From Anaerocolumna xylanovorans DSM 12503 (GTDB taxonomy: Bacteria > Bacillota > Clostridia > Lachnospirales > Lachnospiraceae): DNA of 64,000 nt. The stretch spans positions 62,001 to 126,000 of the forward strand of contig NZ_FRFD01000006.1 of assembly GCF_900143645.1 (NCBI RefSeq), written 5' to 3'. This document shows, in pieces, positions 16,839 through 25,694 of this stretch. The position numbers and the translations under genes are program-made. Under the pieces are notes generated by a model. It searched no databases, was not told the origin of the DNA, and was given only the letters and a program-made list of their open reading frames with translations. Each line of letters starts with the position of its first letter. Position 1 is the stretch's first letter.

Positions 16839-17324
16839 TTAATGTGCTTTGCCGGGAATAAAGGAAGCCCCCTCAAGTGTTAACAGCGTTTCTTTTAAAG
16901 GTAATCCGCCGCCGTAACCTACGAGCCTGCCGTCCGCTCCAATGACGCGATGGCAGGGAATGATAATTACAATGGGATTGCGGTTATTTGCCATACCGAC
17001 GGCGCGGCAGGCTTTAGGATTACCTGCCCTTGTGGCAAGCTCCTTGTAACTGATTGTCTGGCCATAAGGTATCGTAAGAAGGGCAGACCATACCTTCTGT
17101 TGAAATGCAGTTCCTTTTGGTGCAAGAGGCAGTGAAAAGCTTGTACGCTTCCCCTCCAGATAGGAGATTATCTGGGATTGTGCCTCCTCTAAAACAGGCG
17201 TGATACTTCCGCTTAAGGAAATGGAAGTATTATCTCCTGCAAAGGAAAGCTCCGTAATGGCTCCGTCTGTTTCTTCTATAAAAAGTTTTCCGATGGAAGT
17301 ATCTATAATAATCGAATTAACCAT
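16839..17324 (-). CDS. ogt: Methylated-DNA--[protein]-cysteine S-methyltransferase
   Basis: A suicide repair protein that transfers the methyl group of O6-methylguanine (and O4-methylthymine) to its own cysteine. About 161 residues: an N-terminal ribonuclease-like domain, then the DNA-binding winged helix with AFQQKVWSALLTIPYGQTIS, the arginine-finger/recognition helix SYKELATRAGNPKACRAVG, and the active site IIPCHRVIGADG. The start is ambiguous: ATG 17324 gives the usual family N-terminus (MVNSIIIDTSIGKLFI) with a close GGGGAGG; ATG 17336 is an alternative with AAGGG upstream. A HAD phosphatase gene lies 34 bp upstream on the same strand, so the two may be cotranscribed. Confidence 0.9.
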   Translation of the reverse strand: MVNSIIIDTSIGKLFIEETDGAITELSFAGDNTSISLSGSITPVLEEAQSQIISYLEGKRTSFSLPLAPKGTAFQQKVWSALLTIPYGQTISYKELATRAGNPKACRAVGMANNRNPIVIIIPCHRVIGADGRLVGYGGGLPLKETLLTLEGASFIPGKAH

Positions 17325-17358
17325 AACCCTCCCCATGCCTATACCCTTCAAGTTTGTG

Positions 17359-18189
17359 CTACTTTTCAGATTGATTTTTCAGCCAATTGGCAACGCCATT
17401 TTCCATATTGCTTTCAATCACATAATCGGCAGCAGCCTTTACCTCATCCTTTGCATTGGCTACAGCCAAGGAAACATCACTGGCTTTAAACATGGGAAGA
17501 TCATTTAGATTGTCGCCAAAGCAGACAACCTTTTCATAGCCTAAGTTTTCTCTTAAGGTCTTAACGGCGTTATATTTGGTGCCATAACCGGAAAAGACTT
17601 CAAGGAACCACAGTTCTTCCTCACAGTAGTTATCGCGGTAAAATGCCGTAGCAATACCTGGGGTGTCTTTATATATTTCGTAGGCGGGCAGCAGGGCTTC
17701 CTTCCTGTCAAGCATGGCGTAGTAAATAATATTCGACCTGTCAATGGTTAATAAATCGTCTGTCTGAATAAAGGTTTTTCCAAAATTCACAGTACGCTCC
17801 GTATAATAATCTGTCATGCCCTGATTTATCAGGCGCTCATAATAAGTGCTTAAAGCATTTTCCTTAATTTCGTACAAAAAGCCGGTAAGGTGAAATCTTT
17901 TAGCAGTATCAAGAATAAAAGCAGCTGTTTCCGGAGAAAGGTACCAGGTGTTTAAATACTGCTTTTTTTCCATATCATAGAGAATAACCCCATTCATCAG
18001 AACAACTGGGACATTCAGATGCAGGGAAGATAGTATTTTGGTTACGGTTGCCGCAGTTCTGGCGGTAGCGACGCTAAAATGTCCGCCCTTTTTAATGAAT
18101 TCATTAATTGTTTCTATTGTATACGGGGATAATTCTGCCTGGTTATTTAACAGAGTCCCGTCCAAATCAGAAATATACAAGGTTTTCAT
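17359..18189 (-). CDS. HAD-superfamily hydrolase, Cof/IIB type
   Basis: A 276-residue cytoplasmic phosphatase. HAD motif I is ISDLDGTLLNN at the N-terminus (nucleophile Asp and general acid Asp). Motif II is the Thr-containing FSVATART, and motifs III/IV lie in VVCFGDNLNDLPMF. The large type IIB cap between motifs II and III is the Cof/YidA arrangement, which dephosphorylates sugar phosphates and cofactors such as FMN and PLP. The exact substrate cannot be told. It probably forms a two-gene unit with ogt downstream. Confidence 0.85.
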   Translation of the reverse strand: MKTLYISDLDGTLLNNQAELSPYTIETINEFIKKGGHFSVATARTAATVTKILSSLHLNVPVVLMNGVILYDMEKKQYLNTWYLSPETAAFILDTAKRFHLTGFLYEIKENALSTYYERLINQGMTDYYTERTVNFGKTFIQTDDLLTIDRSNIIYYAMLDRKEALLPAYEIYKDTPGIATAFYRDNYCEEELWFLEVFSGYGTKYNAVKTLRENLGYEKVVCFGDNLNDLPMFKASDVSLAVANAKDEVKAAADYVIESNMENGVANWLKNQSEK

Positions 18190-18435
18190 ACATGTGCTCT
18201 TTTCTTGCAGTATTGACTTTTAGACTGCTTAAGTTGTATTAATAAAGCTGTATTTAAGTATACTAGAGCCGCAGACAAACGTCAAATTATTTTCAGATCA
18301 GGTAACAGGCTGCATTTGCCGAAACCGTTAAAGATATAACAAATTTCACCATGTTCACTTGCTTTTTTAATGTGTACCATATAAAATGGAAGAAAGTATG
18401 GAAAAGATGCGTAAGGACACGCGGATGGGAGAAAC

Positions 18436-18951
18436 GTGGAGAAGATTATTATTGAAGAAAAACAAACGAAAGCGGTACGATGCTTTATGCGTTCTTTCGC
18501 CCTTCTTTTTCTTGCCGTTACCCTATGGGTGACAGGTCTTAGGGAAAGGTATATGTTTCTTGTATTGGCGGGAATTATAGCAACAGTCATATTTAGTATA
18601 AGCTGCATTATGAATCTTTCGAAAGCATCACAGAAAAAACCTTTGATTACGATAACCTTTGACGGTATTATAGACGGTTCCTCAAAAAATTCTATCGGTA
18701 TGTTATCTTACCAGGATATTGAACGCTTCTGCATCGTGAAGGAAGATGATGCCATTGGAATTATACCAAGGGATGAGGAGAGTTTCATAAAGAAGCTCTC
18801 ACCCATAAAGCAGCAAAAAGCACTTGATAATAAGAATTACGAAAAGCCGGTATTTTTACTTTACGTAGGAAATGCAAGAGATATGTCCCTGGAAGATATC
18901 TATACTCTCTTAAAAAAACGGCTGGATGATTACCGCAGTCTGTATGACTGA
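18436..18951 (+). CDS. STM3941-family membrane-associated protein
   Basis: 171 residues with two N-terminal TM helices (SFALLFLAVTLWVTG and MFLVLAGIIATVIFSISCIM) and a cytoplasmic domain with the family's recurring pattern PLITITFDGIIDGSS...MLSYQDIERFCI and GIIPRDEESFIKKL. It resembles STM3941/YdbT-type bPH-like proteins of unknown function. It starts at GTG 18436 after GGGAGA. It heads a plus-strand series of five closely spaced genes ending at 22114. Confidence 0.6.
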   Translation: MEKIIIEEKQTKAVRCFMRSFALLFLAVTLWVTGLRERYMFLVLAGIIATVIFSISCIMNLSKASQKKPLITITFDGIIDGSSKNSIGMLSYQDIERFCIVKEDDAIGIIPRDEESFIKKLSPIKQQKALDNKNYEKPVFLLYVGNARDMSLEDIYTLLKKRLDDYRSLYD

Positions 18952-18985
18952 TTACATGATGGAGAAGAATAGAAAGGCAGGCTGC

Positions 18986-19636
18986 ATGATAAAGAAATAT
19001 ATGTTATTTGATTTAGACGGAACTCTTACAGATTCCAAGGAAGGGATTACAAAATCTTTGCAGTATGCCCTTCGCTATGTGGGAATCGAGGTAGAGAATC
19101 TTGATGTTTTAGACAGACATATCGGTCCGCCTTTAGTAGACGGGCTAAGAGAAATCTGGGGCTTAGAAGAAGAACAGGTGCAGGAGGCTGTAACACGGTA
19201 CCGGGAATATTTTAAGGATAAAGGAATCTTTTTAAATGCTAAATATAAAGGAATTGATTCTCTTTTGGAGGCTCTTGTAAAGGCAGATAAAACGCTTATT
19301 CTTGCAACCTCCAAGCCGGAAGAGTTCGCAAGGAAAATACTGGCGCATTTTGACCTTGACCGGTATTTTGAAGATATCTGCGGTGCAACGATGGATGATA
19401 CCAGGAGAAAAAAGACTGATATCATTGCCTATGCACTGATGAAAAATGGCATAAGGGACAAAGAACAGGTGGTAATGATAGGGGACAGGTTTCATGACAT
19501 AATTGGAGCAAAGGAAAACGGCATAAGCTCCATAGGAGTGCTGTACGGTTACGGCAGTAAGGAAGAACTTACAGAGGCCGGCGCAGATGCCATTGCCGGG
19601 GACCTTGCGGAATTAAAAGAGATACTGATAGGATAA
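18986..19636 (+). CDS. HAD-superfamily phosphatase (phosphoglycolate phosphatase-like)
   Basis: About 216 residues. Motif I is LFDLDGTLTDSKEGI, a helical C1 cap follows (residues ~18-85), motif II is ILATSKPEEFARK, motif III a Lys in the TRRKKTDII region, and motif IV MIGDRFHDIIGAKENG. This fits the Gph/PpaX/5'-nucleotidase branch of HAD IA. ATG 18986 (MIKKYMLFDLDG) gives the standard N-terminus; the frame is open to 18926, overlapping the previous gene. The substrate is unknown; phosphoglycolate from DNA damage would suit the next gene, exoA, but that is only suggestive. Confidence 0.8.
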   Translation: MIKKYMLFDLDGTLTDSKEGITKSLQYALRYVGIEVENLDVLDRHIGPPLVDGLREIWGLEEEQVQEAVTRYREYFKDKGIFLNAKYKGIDSLLEALVKADKTLILATSKPEEFARKILAHFDLDRYFEDICGATMDDTRRKKTDIIAYALMKNGIRDKEQVVMIGDRFHDIIGAKENGISSIGVLYGYGSKEELTEAGADAIAGDLAELKEILIG

Positions 19637-19676
19637 CTTTATAGAGGCGCAAATGCAGCGCAGGAAAGAGGTGGCT

Positions 19677-20432
19677 ATGAGATTTATATCATGGAATGTA
19701 AACGGATTAAGAGCTTGTTTGAATAAAGGTTTTGAAGAATTTTTCAAAGAACAGGAGGCGGATTTCTTCTGTCTTCAGGAAACGAAAATGCAAAAGGAGC
19801 AATGGGAGCATTCCTTTGAGGGCTATTATGAGTATTGGAACAGCGCGGTTAAGAAAGGCTATTCCGGAACGGCTGTTTTTACGAAAAAGGAACCTCTTTC
19901 AGTGACCTATGACTTAGGCATTGAAAAGCATGACCAGGAAGGACGCGTTATCACCCTGGAATATGATAATTTCTATCTGGTGAATGTTTATACGCCCAAT
20001 TCCAAAAGAGAGCTGGCAAGACTTGATTACCGCATGGAGTGGGAAGAGGATTTTAGACTATACCTAAAGGAGCTGGATAAGAAGAAACCGGTGATTCTTT
20101 GCGGAGATTTGAATGTTGCCCATAAGGAGATAGATTTAAAGAATCCAAAGACAAATACTATGAATGCAGGCTTTACCAAGGAAGAAAGGGAGAAGATGAC
20201 AAAGCTTTTGGAAGAAGGTTTTGTGGATTCTTTCCGTTATCTTTACCCGGATGATGTGGAGCGTTATACCTGGTGGTCTTACATGTTCCACGCAAGGGAG
20301 AAGAATGCAGGCTGGCGTATTGACTATTTTATTGTATCAGAAGCATTGAAGGATAAGATCAAAGACAGCATTATCCATAAGGATGTTTTAGGCAGTGACC
20401 ACTGCCCTGTTGAGCTTGATATTGAATTATAA
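19677..20432 (+). CDS. exoA: Exodeoxyribonuclease III / AP endonuclease
   Basis: A base-excision-repair nuclease that cleaves at abasic sites and trims 3' ends. 251 residues, normal for Xth/ExoA. Motifs: ISWNVNGLRAC (metal/phosphate Asn), CLQETKM (metal-binding Glu), YTPNSK (Tyr), CGDLNVAHKEIDL (catalytic Asp and Asn), WRIDYFIVS and GSDHCPVEL (Asp-His pair). ATG 19677 has AGAGGTGG upstream, preferred over an in-frame ATG at 19653. Confidence 0.93.
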   Translation: MRFISWNVNGLRACLNKGFEEFFKEQEADFFCLQETKMQKEQWEHSFEGYYEYWNSAVKKGYSGTAVFTKKEPLSVTYDLGIEKHDQEGRVITLEYDNFYLVNVYTPNSKRELARLDYRMEWEEDFRLYLKELDKKKPVILCGDLNVAHKEIDLKNPKTNTMNAGFTKEEREKMTKLLEEGFVDSFRYLYPDDVERYTWWSYMFHAREKNAGWRIDYFIVSEALKDKIKDSIIHKDVLGSDHCPVELDIEL

Positions 20433-20489
20433 AAAGGAAATTGCAAAGCTAAGTAAGTGCAATAAATACTGGGAGGAATAAGAGTAAAA

Positions 20490-21062
20490 ATGAAAATATA
20501 TGATATAACCCAGGAAGTATTTACAAGTGTAGTGTATCCGGGAGATGTAGCGCCTTCCTATGTCAGAAATGTTTCCATGGACAAGGGGGACGTGTGTAAT
20601 GTTACGGTAGTTACCATGTGTGCCCATAACGGCACTCATATGGATGCGCCCTTTCATTTCGTAAAAGACGGAAAGGCCATAGAGGAGCTTAATCTCTATC
20701 ATTGTATCGGAAACTGCACGCTAAAGGAATTTGATAAACAGCCCACGGCAGAGGAATTAAGGCAAGTTTTAAATGAGAGCCAGAAAAAGGTAATATTAAA
20801 AGGACCTGTCGTTATTACAATGGAACTCGCCAGGTGCATTCTTGCATATAACCTGGAACTTATCGGAGTCGAAAGCCAGAGTGTTGCACCGATAGAAGCA
20901 CCTATGGAGGTGCATGTTGAGCTTCTGAAAAACGAAGTGGTTTTGCTGGAGGGGCTGAAGTTAGACCAGGTAGAGGAAGGCGAATACTTTTTAATTGCCG
21001 CACCGGTAAAGCTTGGAGGCAGTGACGGTGCGCCGGTAAGGGCAATTTTACTGGACAGGTAA
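20490..21062 (+). CDS. Cyclase family protein (kynurenine formamidase-like)
   Basis: 190 residues of the metal-dependent cyclase/kynurenine-formamidase family. The signature H-x-G-T-H-x-D-x-P-x-H-F is seen as HNGTHMDAPFHF, and the conserved VYPGDVAP and IGVESQSVAPIEAP segments match. Members hydrolyse amides or lactones with a bound Zn or Mn. There are no tryptophan-degradation genes nearby, so the substrate is open. It is followed 23 bp later by an M42 peptidase and is probably cotranscribed with it. Confidence 0.8.
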   Translation: MKIYDITQEVFTSVVYPGDVAPSYVRNVSMDKGDVCNVTVVTMCAHNGTHMDAPFHFVKDGKAIEELNLYHCIGNCTLKEFDKQPTAEELRQVLNESQKKVILKGPVVITMELARCILAYNLELIGVESQSVAPIEAPMEVHVELLKNEVVLLEGLKLDQVEEGEYFLIAAPVKLGGSDGAPVRAILLDR

Positions 21063-21085
21063 GAAAGTAAAGGGAGGATACTTGC

Positions 21086-22114
21086 ATGGATACCATGAAA
21101 TTTATAATAGATACACTAAGGGAGCTTGTAAATATACCAAGCCCGTCCGGTTACACGAAGGAAATAATGGAATATGTAAGAAAAAAGGCGGAAGGCTTTG
21201 GCTATGCCTGCGAATACAATAAAAAAGGCGGATTGATTATAGCTGTTCCGGGTAAGGAAGAAGAGACCCTGGGGCTTTCCGCTCATGTGGATACTCTGGG
21301 AGCAATGGTTCGTTCCATATCCTCAAATGGTACGCTCAAATTTACATTGGTGGGTGGTTTTACGATGCAGAGCATTGAAGGCTGTTACTGTAAGATTCAT
21401 GCCAGAGAGGGAAAAACCTATACGGGAACCATACTTTGCAAGAGTCCTTCTGTCCATAGCTATGATGACGCAAGAACCTTGGAGCGCAGCGAAAGGAATA
21501 TGGAAATCCGTATTGATGAACAGGTGAAGAATAAGGAAGACGTGCTTGCTCTGGGAATTAATGCAGGAGATTATATTAGCTTTGATGTCAATTTTGAGTA
21601 TACAAAATCAGGCTTTATCAAATCCAGGCATTTGGATGACAAGGCCTCAGTAGCGGTGTTACTTGGACTATTAATGGATATGAAGGAAGAGAAAGTAATT
21701 CCGCAAAAAAACTTAAAGCTTGTAATCAGCAATTATGAGGAAGTCGGATTTGGTGCCAGCTGGCTTCCACAGGATATTACGGAGTTTATCGCGGTAGATA
21801 TGGGTGCAATGGGTGATGACCTTAACGGAAGTGAGTATGCTGTATCCATTTGTGCCAAGGATTCTTCCGGACCCTATGATTATGAATTAACTACTAAGCT
21901 AATCAATATTGCAAAAAGGTCCGGTATTGATTATGTGGTAGATATATTCCCCCATTACGGCTCTGACGTGTCGGCAGCTTTAAAAGGCGGCAATAATATA
22001 AGGGGAGCTCTGATTGGACAAGGGGTGAATGCTTCCCACGGCATGGAGCGGACACACATTAAAGGATTAGAAAATACACTAAAGCTCTTGGAAAAGTTCA
22101 TTCTTGAAAGGTAA
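21086..22114 (+). CDS. M42-family metallo-aminopeptidase
   Basis: A 342-residue cytoplasmic peptidase of the TET/DAPase/glutamyl-aminopeptidase family. Metal and catalytic residues lie in LSAHVDTLGAMV (His, Asp), RHLDDKASVAVL (bridging Asp), SNYEEVGFGAS (Glu-Glu) and FIAVDMGAMG (Asp), with a late His in GVNASHGMERTH. An insertion between the first His-Asp pair and the RHLDDK motif corresponds to the dimerization domain. It cleaves N-terminal residues from peptides. Its stop is 4 bp from the stop of the convergent S8 protease gene, with no terminator between. Confidence 0.88.
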   Translation: MDTMKFIIDTLRELVNIPSPSGYTKEIMEYVRKKAEGFGYACEYNKKGGLIIAVPGKEEETLGLSAHVDTLGAMVRSISSNGTLKFTLVGGFTMQSIEGCYCKIHAREGKTYTGTILCKSPSVHSYDDARTLERSERNMEIRIDEQVKNKEDVLALGINAGDYISFDVNFEYTKSGFIKSRHLDDKASVAVLLGLLMDMKEEKVIPQKNLKLVISNYEEVGFGASWLPQDITEFIAVDMGAMGDDLNGSEYAVSICAKDSSGPYDYELTTKLINIAKRSGIDYVVDIFPHYGSDVSAALKGGNNIRGALIGQGVNASHGMERTHIKGLENTLKLLEKFILER

Positions 22115-22118
22115 CTTT

Positions 22119-23834
22119 TCACTGGACGCTTATAATTGAATTGATGACTGCACCCATGCTGTTAACATCAACAATACCATATCCCCAATCCGGGTTTGGA
22201 TAGCGCTCATCAGGATTACGGCTGGCACTTTGGGTAATAATTTTTTTAAGGAGAGCAGTATTCATCTCCGGAAAGTTTTCGTCTGTTACGGCCCATTCCA
22301 AAAGGAGAGCCAGAACGCCTGCTATATAGGCAGAGGAAACGCTGGTTCCAGTTACCCGGATGAATGTATTGTCAAGGTAAGGACTTAGGATATTAACCCC
22401 AGGAGCGGTGATATCGGGCTTAGGGAAATTATTAATGGTGTTTCCTCTGCTTGCATAGAAGAAGAGAATGCCATCTAACGGATTGTATGCGGTAGCGCAA
22501 ATCAGCCTGTCATTGTTTCCCGGAGCAACGATTGTGGTATAATTATTTGGTTGTAAAAAGGCTGTTCCGGCTGATAAAAAGGTATGAAGCGGAAGCCAGA
22601 GGTGGAACCGCATGGGCAAATCCCCCTTGAGGCCATATACATAAAAATGCCAGTTTCCGGGGATTGGCTTACTAAACCGTATTACAATAAATTGCTCAGA
22701 GGTATAAGGCTCTTTAAGCTGACTATCAATCGTAATCTCCATATCCTGCAAGGTGTATAAGATATTATTATTAGTGGAAGGCGGGACTCTGGTAATGAAT
22801 TCTTCATTTGGAGCGTATAAATCAATCCAAAACCTGTTGGGGGAAGTTCCCCAAAATTGCATAGTAAAACCATAAGTATTTTCTCCGACAGAAAGAACAA
22901 CATCATCAAAGGAAGCCGGAGGCTTAATATCGTTATAGTAATGGCTTCCCCTGTTTGCTTCGTTGCCGGCAGATACGACCACAGCTCTCCCTCTTATTTC
23001 GCTGACAGAGGCCAGGTATCTGCTTAAGGCCCGGTTGCCGGTGTGATCACTTTGGCTGGAGCCGATTCCCAGGCAGATGATAAGAGGCTTATTTAGTGAC
23101 TGGGCCAATTGATTGAGGTAAATGACACCGCTTATAATATCATTTTCCTGAAAGCAGACAGCGTCAGGAGGAATAGCAAAGAATTCCTTCAGGTATGCCT
23201 TGGCAGGCTTAAGTTTAACCACGGCAAAAGACACATCCCTTGCAACTCCAGCAAAGTTGTATTCTTCATTTTGTGATCCTCCCGCAACACCGGCCAGCAT
23301 GGTGCCATGTCCAATCTTATCTGTACTGGGGACTATCGCCAGGGGATTTTCTGATTTTAGAGCTTCGTTAATGTTCTCGTTATTGTATTCCGTGCCATAG
23401 GAAAAACCTTTTGGATAAAGGCTGCTTTCAATATTCTGGTCCCAGATGGATACTATCCTGCTGGAACCGTCTTCTTTTCTAAAAACAGCATTTCTGTAAT
23501 CAATGCCGGTATCAACAAAGCCGATAAGAACCTCTTTGCCGGTATAATTGCCATCCACATTAAAAGGAAGGGGTAAATCCCGCAGATTATAAGGATAAGG
23601 AGGTTCAGGTGTGGTTAACAGGCCAAAGCAGGCAGGGATGCTGTTATAGCCAAATCGCTGAATGCTGTCAAAAGTCATATTCTCAACCGGAATATGGACA
23701 ATATAGGAACGGTCAAAGGCCAGGCTTACAGAGGCATCGGGGTAAGTCCTTATAATATCATCCTTGTCACTGTCATCGATGATAAGATCTGCATAATCTT
23801 CACTTAATATTTTAAACCGCTCAGCCTCGGTCAT
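22119..23834 (-). CDS. Cytoplasmic S8 subtilase, Csp-like
   Basis: A 571-residue subtilisin-family protease. There is no signal peptide. A ~95-residue propeptide-like segment precedes the catalytic core. The triad is complete: Asp in IGFVDTGIDYR, His in DKIGHGTMLAGVAGG and Ser in TGTSVSSAYIAGVLALLLEW, with oxyanion Asn in VVVSAGNEANRGSH. A ~130-residue beta-rich insert (from about VLSVGENTYGFTMQFWG) interrupts the core before the Ser, as in clostridial germination proteases CspA/B/C, which process the cortex hydrolase SleC. Family members are also found without a germination role, so the function is inferred. YitT lies 72 bp upstream on the same strand. Confidence 0.8.
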   Translation of the reverse strand: MTEAERFKILSEDYADLIIDDSDKDDIIRTYPDASVSLAFDRSYIVHIPVENMTFDSIQRFGYNSIPACFGLLTTPEPPYPYNLRDLPLPFNVDGNYTGKEVLIGFVDTGIDYRNAVFRKEDGSSRIVSIWDQNIESSLYPKGFSYGTEYNNENINEALKSENPLAIVPSTDKIGHGTMLAGVAGGSQNEEYNFAGVARDVSFAVVKLKPAKAYLKEFFAIPPDAVCFQENDIISGVIYLNQLAQSLNKPLIICLGIGSSQSDHTGNRALSRYLASVSEIRGRAVVVSAGNEANRGSHYYNDIKPPASFDDVVLSVGENTYGFTMQFWGTSPNRFWIDLYAPNEEFITRVPPSTNNNILYTLQDMEITIDSQLKEPYTSEQFIVIRFSKPIPGNWHFYVYGLKGDLPMRFHLWLPLHTFLSAGTAFLQPNNYTTIVAPGNNDRLICATAYNPLDGILFFYASRGNTINNFPKPDITAPGVNILSPYLDNTFIRVTGTSVSSAYIAGVLALLLEWAVTDENFPEMNTALLKKIITQSASRNPDERYPNPDWGYGIVDVNSMGAVINSIISVQ

Positions 23835-23906
23835 AGGCTACCTCTATGAATTCTTTACTTCATTTATATGACTAATAAAGCGGGAACGGAACTGAAATTT
23901 GAAAAG

Positions 23907-24764
23907 TTAATGAATCGGCTTCTTTTTATATTTCTTTCCGGCTAGTTCAACGCTTCCAATGGTTACAAGAGCATTGTTGTCAAAGGAATGGACAATGCTT
24001 TTAATCTTCGCAATTTCCAGACGGGATACCACGACGTAGATTACATGGGTAGATAGTCTGGAAAATCCGCCCTGACCGTTTAACAGGGTTACACCTCTTC
24101 CTAATCTGTCAATAATAGCTTGGGAAATATCTTCGTTTCTATCCGAAACAATCATAACGGCCTTGGACTCATCCACGCCTTCCACAACAATATCAATCAT
24201 TTTAAAGGCTATGAAATAAGCAACGAGAGAATACATTGCCCTATCCCATCCATAGATAAATCCTGCACCGATTAAAATGAAAAAGTTAAAGAACATAACA
24301 ATTTGTCCAATAGAAAAGCTGACCTTCTTGTCCAAAATAATAGCGACAATCTCCGTACCGTCCAGCGAACCGCCGGCGCGTATAATTAAACCTACGCCAG
24401 TACCGTTAATAATACCGCCAAAAATTGCAGCGAGAAATATATCATGGGTGACACCGGGAATCGGGTGAAGAATGGAAACGCCAATAGAAAGGCAGGTTAC
24501 GGCAAAAGCAGTAGTGAGTACAAAGGTTTTTCCGATTTGCTTATAGCCGATGAGAAAGAAAGGGATATTTAAAGCAAGGGTAAAGATACCAAGAGGAATT
24601 CCGGAAAGATAGCTGGAAATAATAGATATACCTACTATTCCGCCGTCGATAATGTTATTTGGGATTAAGAAAATTTCCAGCCCAATGGATGAAAAGCAGG
24701 CACCGATGGTAACCATTAAAGTCCGTAAGACGATTGATAAGTAGTTGCGTTTATTTGTATTCAT
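23907..24764 (-). CDS. YitT-family membrane protein (DUF161 + DUF2179)
   Basis: A 285-residue protein with about six N-terminal TM helices carrying the repeated YitT pattern (IFLIPNNIIDGGIVGISII, RAGGSLDGTEIVAIIL) and a soluble C-terminal DUF2179 domain of ~80 residues (SKAVMIVSDRNEDISQAII, RGVTLLNGQGGFS). GGAGG precedes ATG 24764. The family is abundant in Firmicutes; its function is unresolved, with transport suspected. Confidence 0.85.
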   Translation of the reverse strand: MNTNKRNYLSIVLRTLMVTIGACFSSIGLEIFLIPNNIIDGGIVGISIISSYLSGIPLGIFTLALNIPFFLIGYKQIGKTFVLTTAFAVTCLSIGVSILHPIPGVTHDIFLAAIFGGIINGTGVGLIIRAGGSLDGTEIVAIILDKKVSFSIGQIVMFFNFFILIGAGFIYGWDRAMYSLVAYFIAFKMIDIVVEGVDESKAVMIVSDRNEDISQAIIDRLGRGVTLLNGQGGFSRLSTHVIYVVVSRLEIAKIKSIVHSFDNNALVTIGSVELAGKKYKKKPIH

Positions 24765-24911
24765 CAGCTATCCTCCTGTGTTATAAAATCTATTATTAAT
24801 TCTAACATAGTAGAAATGGTGTGACAAGGCAAAATAGCTGCTTTTTTTAACCGGTGTAAAAGTGTTATAATGGTTAAAGAGTGAAAAATGTGAAAGTCAT
24901 AAGGAGTCTTT

Positions 24912-25595
24912 ATGTGCAAAATATTAATTATAGAGGATAACAAGGATGTCAACTTTATGCTTTACGAAACCCTGTCGGAGGCAGGATATAAGCTGTGTTC
25001 GGCATATACGGGAATAGAAGGGGTTCATAAAATTAAGAATGAGGAATGGGACCTCATCTTATTGGATATTATGCTTCCCTTTAAAAGCGGGGATGCGGTT
25101 CTTAAGGAGGTTCGGGAATTCTCGGATGTTCCCGTCATTATTATATCCGCCAAAGATATGGTCCGCACAAAGATTGACCTGCTAAAGCTTGGAGCGGATG
25201 ATTATATAACAAAACCTTTTGATTTGGAAGAGGTGGCAGCCAGAGTTGAAACGCTCCTTCGAAGAGTCCGCAGACAGAAAGAAAAAGAACAGATATACAC
25301 CTTCAAGGAACTTGCACTGAACGGCAATGCAAAGCGCTTCTATGTAATGGAGGAAGAAGTCGAGCTTACAGCAAAGGAATACCTCATAATGGAGCTGTTT
25401 CTGAAAAATCAGGACAAGATATTTACAAAGGCCAAACTGTATGAAACCATATGGGAAGAAGAGTACCTTGGAGATGATAATACTGTAAAAACCCATATCA
25501 GCAATTTAAGAAACAAGCTTAAAAATGCAAATTCCAGGGAAGAGTATATCGAAACGGTATGGGGACTTGGGTACCGGTTGAATAAAAGGCTGTAA
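24912..25595 (+). CDS. OmpR/PhoB-family response regulator (BcrR/VanR-like)
   Basis: 227 residues: receiver domain (acidic IIEDNKD, phospho-Asp in LILLDIMLPFKSGD, Ser-Ala in IIISAKD, Lys in ITKPFDLEE) and a winged-helix output domain ending THISNLRNKLKN...TVWGLGYRL. It is the first gene of an RR-ATPase-permease-kinase set. TATAAT lies at 24866-24871, and TTTAACC about 20 bp upstream resembles the repeats before the ABC genes, so it may also be autoregulated. Partner kinase: 27432-28334. Confidence 0.9.
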   Translation: MCKILIIEDNKDVNFMLYETLSEAGYKLCSAYTGIEGVHKIKNEEWDLILLDIMLPFKSGDAVLKEVREFSDVPVIIISAKDMVRTKIDLLKLGADDYITKPFDLEEVAARVETLLRRVRRQKEKEQIYTFKELALNGNAKRFYVMEEEVELTAKEYLIMELFLKNQDKIFTKAKLYETIWEEEYLGDDNTVKTHISNLRNKLKNANSREEYIETVWGLGYRLNKRL

Positions 25596-25611
25596 GAAAG
25601 TTAATTATCGC

Positions 25612-25668
25612 TTTCTTAACCACAGACCACCTTTTCTTAACCTTTTCTAAACCTTTATAAGATACAAT
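25612..25668 (+). promoter_or_regulatory. Tandem response-regulator sites and promoter of the second ABC operon
   Basis: TTTCTTAACC at 25612, TTTCTTAACC at 25633 and TTTCTAAACC at 25644 are direct repeats spaced 21 and 11 bp (two and one helical turns). Nine bases after the last one is -10 TACAAT (25663-25668) without a -35 box. The geometry matches the sites of the first two-component system, but the motif differs. Confidence 0.65.
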
Positions 25669-25694
25669 AGAGTCATGAAAGGATGGGAGCGGAC

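Noticed and set aside
18282..18608. Minus-strand 108-codon frame
   Set aside because: Antisense to the start of the STM3941-family gene, no family resemblance and no ribosome-binding site.
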